From Clostridia bacterium (GTDB taxonomy: Bacteria > Bacillota_A > Clostridia > Oscillospirales > SIG627), in assembly GCA_017508505.1 (NCBI GenBank), contig JAFVYT010000154.1:1-13525 (forward strand): a stretch of 13,525 bases of DNA, read 5' to 3'. The notes beneath the pieces were generated by a model, which saw only the letters and a list, made by a program, of their open reading frames with translations, was not told where the DNA came from and did no database searches. Position numbers and translations under genes: made by a program. Every line of letters begins with the position of its first letter. Within the stretch, counting starts at the first letter, position 1. Of the stretch, positions 7,951-13,525 are shown in pieces.

Positions 7951-8912
7951 CAGCGCTTTCCTCCTTTCTTTCCGTTGGTGCCGCGATCCTGAATCAATGC
8001 GAGGAACACGTCCTCCAGATCCATTCCCATTACGTCCATCCCGATGACGGGCCATCTCTTTTCCGCAAGGGCGAAGAAGAGGGGCTTACGGATGTCGATG
8101 TTGTCGCGGCTTTCGATCATATAAGCGACGCTGTCCGCCTCACGCTGGCCGATGACCTCGGCATAGGCGACACCGTCGATGGACTTGATCAGCTTGAGCA
8201 CCTCGTTCTGCGGGCCGCAGATGTTATAGGTCATACGGTGCTTGTCCGCCACGGCGTTGGCCAGATTCTCCGTTTTCTCATTGGCCACGATGACACCCTT
8301 GTTGATGACGACGATGCGGTCACAAATGGCCTGAACCTCCGAAAGAATGTGGGTGGAAAGGATGATCGTATGCTCCTTGCCCAGCTTCTTGATGAGGTTG
8401 CGGATCTCGATGATCTGCTTGGGGTCGAGGCCGACGGTGGGCTCATCAAAGATCAGAACGGGAGGATTGCCGATGAGCGCCTGAGCGATGCCGACTCTCT
8501 GACGGTAGCCCTTGGAGAGATTGCGGATGACACGGTCGTACACGTCGGAGATCTTAACCACGTCGCAGATCTCTGCAATGTGCTTTTCCCGATCCATACG
8601 GCAATTCTTCAATTCATAAACGAAATTGAGATATTCCCGAACGGTCATATCCATATAAAGAGGGGGCTGCTCCGGAAGGAAGCCGATCTTCTTTTTCGCG
8701 GCAATGGGGTCTTCGAAAATATCGATGCCGTCGATTTTGGCCACACCCTCCGTAGCGGAAAGGTAGCCGGTCAGAATATTGAGCGTGGTGCTTTTGCCCG
8801 CGCCGTTGGGCCCGAGAAAGCCCATGATCTCACCTGCGTTGACGGTAAAGGAAACGTTATTGGCAGCAAGCTTGTTTCCGTACCGCTTGGTGATCCCGTT
8901 AATTTCGATCAT
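7950..8912 (-). CDS. ABC transporter ATP-binding protein (GldA/NatA-like)
   Basis: The 320-residue protein is a cytoplasmic ABC ATPase that powers the permease encoded next. All nucleotide-binding elements are present: Walker A GPNGAGKST (34-42), Q-loop LPEQ (79-82), signature LSKGYRQRV (132-140), Walker B VLIFDEP (152-158), D-loop GLDP (161-164) and switch histidine H188. The LSKGY signature in place of LSGGQ is usual for the GldA/NatA exporter group, so I do not read it as a defect. After residue 220 comes the extra C-terminal domain of this group (about 225-320), ending in a basic GKKGGKR tail. I take the ATG at 8912, with AAAGGAA 8 bases upstream. An upstream in-frame extension lies inside aspS and shows no family similarity. 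It starts 23 bases after aspS, so it is probably in the same transcript. Confidence 0.92.
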   Translation of the reverse strand: MIEINGITKRYGNKLAANNVSFTVNAGEIMGFLGPNGAGKSTTLNILTGYLSATEGVAKIDGIDIFEDPIAAKKKIGFLPEQPPLYMDMTVREYLNFVYELKNCRMDREKHIAEICDVVKISDVYDRVIRNLSKGYRQRVGIAQALIGNPPVLIFDEPTVGLDPKQIIEIRNLIKKLGKEHTIILSTHILSEVQAICDRIVVINKGVIVANEKTENLANAVADKHRMTYNICGPQNEVLKLIKSIDGVAYAEVIGQREADSVAYMIESRDNIDIRKPLFFALAEKRWPVIGMDVMGMDLEDVFLALIQDRGTNGKKGGKR

Positions 8913-8935
8913 AATTACTGTTCCTTTCGTCGGAT

Positions 8936-10708
8936 TTACTTCTCTTCCCGTTCCACGACGGCAATGGCCAGCTCGTCCAGGGCCTCCTTCGGCACTCTTG
9001 CAGGGCACTCGGTCATCAGCTCGCAAGCGTTCTGCACCTTCGGGAAGGCAATGCAATCGCGGATGGCATCCAAGCCCAGAAGAAGGCTGACCAGACGGTC
9101 AAAGCCAAAGGCAAGGCCTGCGTGAGGGGGGACGCCGTAGCGGAAGGCTTCCAGAAGGAATCCGAATTTCAGGTCGGCCTCCTCCTTGATCAATCCGATG
9201 ATGTCAAAGACCTTTTGCTGGATATCTCTGCGGTGGATACGGACAGAGCCGCCGCCCGCCTCCCAGCCGTTGATGACAATGTCGTACGCCTTGGCACGGA
9301 CCTTTTCGGGAGCGGTGTCAAGAAGGGGAAGATCCTCATCCTTAGGAGCGGTAAAGGGATGGTGCATCGCCTTATACTTGCCGCTTTCCTCATCCAATTC
9401 GAACATGGGGAAATCGGTCACCCAAAGCAGAGAGAAGGACTTCTTATCATAAAAGTCGTACTTGTCACCGCACTTGCAACGAAGCGCGCCGAGAGCATCA
9501 AAGACCACGCTGTTTTTGGAATCGGCCACCACGAAGACCACGTCGCCCTCCTCGAAGCCGACGGCCTTCTCCACCGCAAGGTTCTCCTCCTCGCTGAGGA
9601 ACTTGGCAAAGGAAGAAGTCTTCTCCCCTGCCCACTTCAGCCAGGCGAGCCCCTTGGCACGGTAGGTCTTCACAAAATCGGTCATTTTGTCGATTTCCTT
9701 GCGGCTCATCTTGTCCGCTACGCCCTTGACGTTGATGGCGCGTACGGAGCCGCCCTGCGCAATGGCACCGGCAAACACCTGAAATGCGGTGTTCCTCAGT
9801 ACCTCGGAAAGATCGCAAAGCTTCATATCGAAGCGGGTATCGGGCTTATCGGAGCCGTAATTCTCCATGGCCTCCTTCCAAGGGAGCCTGGGAAGGGGGG
9901 TCGAAATCTCGATGCCGAGCTCCTCCTTGAAGATCTTCTTCAAAAAGCCCTCGTTGACGCTCATAACGTCGTCCTCATCCGCAAAGGACATCTCCAGATC
10001 AAGCTGGGTAAACTCAGGCTGACGGTCTGCACGGAGGTCCTCGTCGCGGAAGCACTTGGTGATCTGCATATAACGGTCAAAGCCGGAAACCATCAAAAGC
10101 TGCTTGTAAAGCTGGGGAGACTGCGGCAGAGCATAGAAGGAGCCGGGGTGAACGCGGCTGGGAACCAGATAGTCTCTTGCTCCCTCGGGAGTGGACTTGA
10201 TGAGAACGGGGGTCTCGATCTCCAAAAAGCCCTCGGTGTCAAAATAGTCTCTTGCGCTCTTGGCCAACTTATGACGGAAACGAAGGTTGCTCTGAAGCTG
10301 AGGATGGCGCAGATTGAGATAGCGGTGCTTGAGCCTGACCTCCTCCTTTACCTCAAGAGAATTGAGCACCTCGAAGGGAGGGGTATCTGCCTCGGAAAGG
10401 ATCTCCATCCGATCCACGGCAACCTCGATCTGACCCGTGGGAAGATTGGGATTGACGGCGCCCTCTCCCCGGGGACGAATGACGCCCTCTGCGGCCAAAA
10501 CATACTCCGCGCGGACGCCGAAGGCCATACGAAACAGCTCCTTGGGCGTATTCTCGTCAAAGGCGAGCTGGAGGATTCCGCTGCGATCGCGCAGGTCGAT
10601 GAAGATCAGGGAGCCCAAGTCCCTCTGCTTCTGTGCCCAGCCACACACCTTCACTCTTTTTCCAATGTCCTTTGCCCCGAAGGAGGCACAATAATCTGTC
10701 CTTTGCAT
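8936..10708 (-). CDS. aspS: aspartyl-tRNA synthetase, bacterial type
   Basis: AspRS charges tRNA-Asp with aspartate in the cytoplasm. The 590 residues match the bacterial type. An OB-fold anticodon-binding domain covers about 1-105, with RDLGSLIFIDLRDRSG near 29-44. The class II catalytic core includes the flipping loop STPEGARDYLVPSR (172-185), motif 2 CFRDEDLRADRQPEFTQ (219-235) and GWEAGGGSVRIH (481-492). The inserted GAD domain lies at about 290-420, and motif 3 is GLAFGFDRLVSLLLG (531-545). Leu31, in place of the His seen in non-discriminating enzymes, suggests preference for tRNA-Asp, though Gly83 points the other way. A CKCG element (411-414) adds two cysteines in the GAD/core junction. 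AAAGGA stands 7 bases before the ATG. It follows the methylglyoxal-synthase-like gene by 64 bases, without a convincing separate promoter or room for a T-box. Confidence 0.96.
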   Translation of the reverse strand: MQRTDYCASFGAKDIGKRVKVCGWAQKQRDLGSLIFIDLRDRSGILQLAFDENTPKELFRMAFGVRAEYVLAAEGVIRPRGEGAVNPNLPTGQIEVAVDRMEILSEADTPPFEVLNSLEVKEEVRLKHRYLNLRHPQLQSNLRFRHKLAKSARDYFDTEGFLEIETPVLIKSTPEGARDYLVPSRVHPGSFYALPQSPQLYKQLLMVSGFDRYMQITKCFRDEDLRADRQPEFTQLDLEMSFADEDDVMSVNEGFLKKIFKEELGIEISTPLPRLPWKEAMENYGSDKPDTRFDMKLCDLSEVLRNTAFQVFAGAIAQGGSVRAINVKGVADKMSRKEIDKMTDFVKTYRAKGLAWLKWAGEKTSSFAKFLSEEENLAVEKAVGFEEGDVVFVVADSKNSVVFDALGALRCKCGDKYDFYDKKSFSLLWVTDFPMFELDEESGKYKAMHHPFTAPKDEDLPLLDTAPEKVRAKAYDIVINGWEAGGGSVRIHRRDIQQKVFDIIGLIKEEADLKFGFLLEAFRYGVPPHAGLAFGFDRLVSLLLGLDAIRDCIAFPKVQNACELMTECPARVPKEALDELAIAVVEREEK

Positions 10709-10772
10709 TTTTCTGTCCTTTACCGTTTTTCTATCTTATGATTTGCCGTTTTTTCATTCTTAATCAAGACGG

Positions 10773-11171
10773 TCAGCGCCGCATATTTTCTCTCCAATCC
10801 AAGTCGCCGCGATCCAATGCCATAATGATGGCCTCGGCGGTGGCCAGATTGGTCGCCAAGGGAAGGTTGTACGCATCGCAAAGACGGATCAGCTCTGCGT
10901 CGTAGGCATCGAAGGCCTCGTCCGACATTGCGGAGCGAAAGTACAGCACGATATCGATCTCACCGTAAGCAATACGGGAATTGATTTGTTCCCGCCCGCC
11001 CTCAGCGCCGCCGAGCAGAGTTTCGATCTCAAGGCCGGTGGCCTCGGAAACGATGCGACCCGTGGTGGCGGTTGCAAACAAGGCGTGTCTAGAAAGAACT
11101 CCACTGTAGGCAATACAAAGCTGAGCCATCAGTTCTTTTTTGTCATCCTGTGCAATCAATGCGATCTGCAT
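10773..11171 (-). CDS. methylglyoxal-synthase-like protein with substituted catalytic residues
   Basis: MgsA converts dihydroxyacetone phosphate to methylglyoxal and phosphate. This 132-residue protein has the clear fold pattern of MgsA: IALIAQDDKK, FATATTGRIVSEATGL, GGAEGGREQI, then AYGEIDIVLYF, ELIRLCDAYNLPLATNLATAE and a DLDWRE tail like that of clostridial homologues. Compared from memory with Escherichia coli MgsA, it has lost the key residues. His19 is Gln8, Asp71 of GGDQQ is Arg60, Asp91 of the WDPL motif is Ser80, and His98 is Phe87. Asp101 aligns with Tyr90, or with Asp91 if shifted by one. Phosphate-site residues (TTG, K12) remain. It is therefore probably not a working methylglyoxal synthase. 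A ligand-binding or sensory role, as for the MGS-like domain of carbamoyl phosphate synthetase, is inference. GGAGGT lies 7 bases before its ATG. It lies 34 bases after the MinD-like gene. Confidence 0.82.
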   Translation of the reverse strand: MQIALIAQDDKKELMAQLCIAYSGVLSRHALFATATTGRIVSEATGLEIETLLGGAEGGREQINSRIAYGEIDIVLYFRSAMSDEAFDAYDAELIRLCDAYNLPLATNLATAEAIIMALDRGDLDWRENMRR

Positions 11172-11205
11172 ACTTTTTACCTCCGTATCACGTAAGACTT
11201 TGCTG

Positions 11206-11982
11206 TCAGTAGAACCTTGCCCTCTTGCGAAGGGGCATAACCTGATAAAACAAGGGAACCGTTTCCCCGTTCAAGCGGGAGGAAACGTTGCGAAAGGCCC
11301 TGCCGGCGGGGCTTTTCTTCTTTGCGGAAAGGGGGGTACCCTTTGCCAGTGCGCGCTCCGCAGACGCGTCAAAGGGAATGACCCCGAGAATGGGAACGCT
11401 GGCCCGCTCGATGACCTCCACGATGCGGAAGGGATTCTCCTTCGGACGGGAAACGTGGAAGGAATTGAGCACCAGGCGGATCTTCTCGGGCGTTTTCAGC
11501 CGTATGGCGCACCGCTCGGCGGCACGCACCGCGGTGGGAGCCGAGGTGGTAATCAGCAGAAGCAGATCCACCAGCGCGGAATTTTCCAAGAAGGGGAAGG
11601 CCGCACCGCCACCCGCAGGCATATCGAAAATAACGAAATCAAAGGATTCCTTCAGATAGGCCAAGAGGTTATCAAAGCACTCAAAGCTGATATCCTCCAG
11701 ACTCCTTTCGTTGAAAAAGACGGGAGCAGAAAGAAAGAACACCCCGTCGTCTCCCGGGAACAGAGCGTCCTCGGGACGAACCGTGCCGCTCAAAAGGTCC
11801 GTGAAGGTGGGAAGGACGGAGTCCTCCCTGCCGAGGGCAATATCAAGGCCTCCCGTGCCCAGATCCATATCCACGGCAAGAACACGCTTTCCCTGCCGCG
11901 CAAGCTCATAGGCAAGGCCTGCGGAAAAAACCGTTTTTCCCACGCCGCCCTTCAGGCCGGTCACAACAATGATTTGTCCCAA
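11206..11982 (-). CDS. MinD/ParA-family P-loop ATPase (MinD-like), TTG start
   Basis: The 258-residue protein is a deviant Walker A ATPase of the MinD group. [10 protein letters not shown] (8-17) has both lysines (K11, K16), VDMDLG (37-42) holds D38 and D40, LDIALGRE follows (46-53), and FDMPAG (119-124) is the Walker B-like strand. [23 protein letters not shown] near the C-terminus matches the MinD 'ellGviP.d..v..a...G.pl' block. MinD dimerises on ATP at the membrane to position the division site. The end here ([15 protein letters not shown]) is basic and hydrophobic but not a standard MinD membrane-targeting helix, so membrane binding is uncertain. The start is TTG at 11982, chosen because AAAGGAG lies 6 bases upstream and the P-loop strand begins at once. 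No minC or minE is in the window. The adjacent mgsA-like gene recalls the clostridial min cluster. It could instead be another MinD/FlhG/CooC-like ATPase. Confidence 0.85.
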   Translation of the reverse strand: MGQIIVVTGLKGGVGKTVFSAGLAYELARQGKRVLAVDMDLGTGGLDIALGREDSVLPTFTDLLSGTVRPEDALFPGDDGVFFLSAPVFFNERSLEDISFECFDNLLAYLKESFDFVIFDMPAGGGAAFPFLENSALVDLLLLITTSAPTAVRAAERCAIRLKTPEKIRLVLNSFHVSRPKENPFRIVEVIERASVPILGVIPFDASAERALAKGTPLSAKKKSPAGRAFRNVSSRLNGETVPLFYQVMPLRKRARFY

Positions 11983-11988
11983 TGTTTT

Positions 11989-11995
11989 CTCCTTT
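11989..11995 (-). promoter_or_regulatory. ribosome binding site deciding the TTG start of the MinD-like gene, within a possible hairpin
   Basis: AAAGGAG on the minus strand, 6 bases before TTG at 11982. Its first three bases belong to GACAAA (11993-11998), which can pair with TTTGTC (12009-12014) in the leader: a 6-bp stem with a 10-base loop that would partly mask the site. No ATG or GTG gives a plausible alternative start before the P-loop. Confidence 0.6.
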
Positions 11996-12046
11996 GTCGG
12001 AAAATGCGGACAAAATGCGCATAAATCCCGATTTTCATTCCAAATT

Positions 12047-12075
12047 ATTCTATCACAAAAGTACTATGCAGTCAA
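12047..12075 (-). promoter_or_regulatory. sigma-A extended -10 promoter of the leftward seven-gene operon
   Basis: On the minus strand, -35 TTGACT (12070-12075) and -10 TAGAAT (12047-12052) are separated by exactly 17 bases, with TGA just before the -10 forming an extended -10. Transcription would start near 12040, giving a leader of about 57 bases before the TTG start. No other comparable promoter was found in the short gaps of the operon. Confidence 0.8.
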
Positions 12076-12120
12076 TATTTTTTGTTTTTTTCAGCACTTT
12101 ACACGAAAGTCCATTCCAAA

Positions 12121-12160
12121 ATTTGACATCCCGATTCAGCGGTGTCCGCAGTGGTCAAAT
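12121..12160. repeat. inverted repeat, possible operator, between the divergent promoters
   Basis: ATTTGAC (12121-12127) and GTCAAAT (12154-12160) are perfect reverse complements separated by 26 bases. The interval contains a small inner palindrome GCGG-TGT-CCGC (12139-12149). The left arm includes a consensus TTGACA (12123-12128), but no -10 element stands at 16-18 bases on the plus strand. It lies between the two promoters, about 45 bases upstream of the -35 of the leftward one and 26 bases upstream of that of metK. Confidence 0.45.
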
Positions 12161-12185
12161 CCGCCGATATTTTCCGACAAACATC

Positions 12186-12214
12186 TTGATTTTCGGTGTT
12201 GTTTGGATTATAAT
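12186..12214 (+). promoter_or_regulatory. sigma-A promoter of metK
   Basis: TTGATT (12186-12191) and a perfect TATAAT (12209-12214) are separated by 17 bases. Transcription would start near 12221, about 25 bases before the metK ATG. That leaves room only for the ribosome binding site AAGGA (12233-12237), so no SAM riboswitch can fit in the leader from this promoter. Confidence 0.82.
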
Positions 12215-12245
12215 GTGGGAAAGAATAAACGTAAGGATGTTATTT

Positions 12246-13379
12246 ATGAGACAATTTTTCACCTCGGAATCCGTTACAGAGGGCCATCCCGATAAGATCT
12301 GTGACCAGATCTCCGATGCCGTTTTGGATGAAATTTTAAGACAAGACCCCAAGGCCAGAGTTGCCTGCGAGACTGCCGTAACCACGGGATTGGTAATCGT
12401 AATGGGAGAGATCACCACCACCGCCGCGGTGGATTTTCAGGAGATCGCAAGAGAGACCGTTCGCGGGATCGGCTACGACCGGGCCAAATTCGGCTTTGAC
12501 TGCGACACCTGCGCCGTGATCAGCTCCGTTCATCAGCAGTCCCCCGACATCGCCATGGGTGTCGACGCAGAGGGTGCCGGTGACCAGGGTATGATGTTCG
12601 GCTATGCCTGCAACGAGACCCCGGAATTAATGCCTCTGCCCATCTCCATCGCTCACGCTTTGGCAAAATCCCTGACGGCCCAGAGAAAAAGCGGTGTCCT
12701 TCCCTATCTCCGTCCCGACGGAAAGACCCAGGTCACCGTGGAGTATGAGAACGGAATTCCCCGCCGCGTGGACACCATCGTGGTATCCTCTCAGCACGGT
12801 GCCGAGGTAGAGCAGGAGCAAATCCGCAAGGACATCATCCGCTACGTCATCCGTCCCACCGTTCCCGCAGAGCTGATGGATGAGAATACCAAGATCTTCG
12901 TGAACCCCACGGGGCGCTTCGTCGTAGGCGGCCCTCAGGGAGACAGTGGCCTGACCGGAAGAAAGATCATCGTGGACACCTACGGCGGGTATTCCCGTCA
13001 CGGCGGCGGCGCCTTTTCCGGCAAGGATCCCACCAAGGTAGACCGCAGTGCCTCCTACGCAGCTCGTTATCTTGCCAAGAACGTGGTCGCCGCAGGGCTT
13101 GCAGACAAGTGTGAGGTTCAAATCTCCTATGCCATCGGCGTGGCAAAGCCTACCTCCGTTTTGGTAGATACCTTCGGAACCGGCAAGATCGAGGACGAGC
13201 TCATTGCCGACGCTCTGCAGAGGCTTGTCGATCTGACACCCCAAGGCATCATTCGCACCCTGGATCTTCGCAGACCCATATATAAGCCCTTTGCCTCCTA
13301 CGGTCATATGGGCCGTGAGGAGCTGGATGCTCCTTGGGAAAAGACGGATCTGGTGCCTGAGCTGCAAAAGCTGATTTAA
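12246..13379 (+). CDS. metK: S-adenosylmethionine synthetase (methionine adenosyltransferase)
   Basis: MetK makes S-adenosylmethionine from methionine and ATP in the cytoplasm, supplying methyl groups. The 377-residue protein is slightly shorter than the usual 384-400 but complete. It opens with [18 protein letters not shown], including His14 and Asp16. GAGDQG (110-115) is the ATP-binding signature, [17 protein letters not shown] (246-262) with K260 is the phosphate-binding P-loop-like signature, and TKVDRSASY follows. The ATG at 12246 is chosen because AAGGA is 8 bases upstream and the family starts exactly at MRQFFTSE. A second in-frame ATG at 12237 overlaps that ribosome binding site and would add only three residues. 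Upstream in-frame sequence is open but non-coding in character. It is monocistronic, divergent from the MinD-like operon. Confidence 0.96.
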   Translation: MRQFFTSESVTEGHPDKICDQISDAVLDEILRQDPKARVACETAVTTGLVIVMGEITTTAAVDFQEIARETVRGIGYDRAKFGFDCDTCAVISSVHQQSPDIAMGVDAEGAGDQGMMFGYACNETPELMPLPISIAHALAKSLTAQRKSGVLPYLRPDGKTQVTVEYENGIPRRVDTIVVSSQHGAEVEQEQIRKDIIRYVIRPTVPAELMDENTKIFVNPTGRFVVGGPQGDSGLTGRKIIVDTYGGYSRHGGGAFSGKDPTKVDRSASYAARYLAKNVVAAGLADKCEVQISYAIGVAKPTSVLVDTFGTGKIEDELIADALQRLVDLTPQGIIRTLDLRRPIYKPFASYGHMGREELDAPWEKTDLVPELQKLI

Positions 13380-13433
13380 AAAAACAAAGGGGATGTAAAA
13401 AAAGCGCAGACCGCCTATTCCTATAAAACAAAA

Positions 13434-13475
13434 GGGATTCTTTGGAATAAAACGTCCGAAGAATCCCGTTTTTTT
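13434..13475 (+). terminator. intrinsic terminator after metK
   Basis: GGGATTCTTTGG (13434-13445) pairs with CCGAAGAATCCC (13456-13467), a 12-bp stem with one G-U pair and a 10-base loop, followed by G and seven Ts (13469-13475). It begins 54 bases after the metK stop. The A-rich 5' flank gives a T-rich tail on the minus strand, so it may also stop a converging gene to the right. Confidence 0.88.
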
Positions 13476-13525
13476 GATAAAAACAATAAAAAAACGCATT
13501 TTTTGCTACGAACAAACTTCGCCAC

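Noticed and set aside
7951..8055. N-terminal extension of the permease frame upstream of 7950
   Set aside because: It overlaps the end of the ABC ATPase gene. The extra 35 residues are arginine/glycine-rich with no similarity, and a strong ribosome binding site precedes the ATG at 7950.
8493..8519. LSKGY instead of LSGGQ in the ABC ATPase as a sign of inactivity
   Set aside because: This variant is usual in the GldA/NatA group, and all other nucleotide-binding motifs are intact.
9122..10741. A 539-codon plus-strand open frame antisense to aspS
   Set aside because: It mirrors a complete, conserved synthetase; its translation is low-complexity and leucine/glycine/histidine-rich, without recognisable motifs.
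10709..10772. Possible T-box leader or own promoter for aspS
   Set aside because: Only 64 bases, far too short for a T-box, and no -35/-10 pair with acceptable spacing. Two AAAAACGG words are present but unexplained.
12123..12128. Consensus TTGACA as the -35 of another plus-strand promoter
   Set aside because: No -10-like hexamer lies 16-18 bases downstream (the position reads CCGCAG).
11982..12245. In-frame extension of metK upstream of 12246
   Set aside because: It runs through both promoters and AT-rich intergenic sequence. MetK proteins start at the MRQFFTSE motif.
13476..13525. End of a further gene or a small hairpin (AAAAAA-CGCA-TTTTTT) at the right edge
   Set aside because: Only an A/T stem is visible, and no reading frame with recognisable similarity can be judged in 50 bases.

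Overview
The window looks like chromosome of an uncultured or poorly characterised member of the Clostridia (low-confidence inference). The supporting points are a tilS-ftsH pair, strong AGGAGG-type ribosome binding sites, textbook sigma-A promoters with 17-base spacers, U-tailed hairpin terminators, and a MinD-like gene beside a methylglyoxal-synthase-like gene, which recalls the clostridial mre/min/mgsA neighbourhood. Coding density is high. I see no insertion sequence, phage gene, CRISPR array, rRNA or tRNA.

Bases 1-3975 form a rightward run: the C-terminal part of tilS (tRNA-Ile lysidine synthetase, cut by the left edge), complete ftsH (membrane AAA+ zinc protease) and gpsA (glycerol-3-phosphate dehydrogenase for phospholipid synthesis). 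A perfect hairpin lies between ftsH and gpsA. The run closes with two back-to-back hairpin terminators shared with the converging leftward operon.

Bases 4010-11982 (read right to left) look like one seven-gene operon driven by a strong extended -10 promoter at 12047-12075. The order is a MinD-like P-loop ATPase with a TTG start, a methylglyoxal-synthase-like protein that has lost most catalytic residues, aspS, an ABC ATPase, an ABC-2 type six-helix permease, a GldG-like membrane-anchored protein and a DUF4340 membrane-anchored protein. The last four resemble the GldA/GldF/GldG module first known from gliding Bacteroidetes, with an added DUF4340 subunit. This module occurs in many non-gliding bacteria and its role is not established. 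It is the best candidate in the window for an under-described system.

Bases 12186-13475 hold the divergent metK (S-adenosylmethionine synthetase), with its own consensus promoter, a leader too short for a SAM riboswitch, and a strong terminator. The shared intergenic region between the MinD-like gene and metK carries both promoters and an inverted repeat that may be an operator. Bases 13476-13525 hold no recognisable gene.
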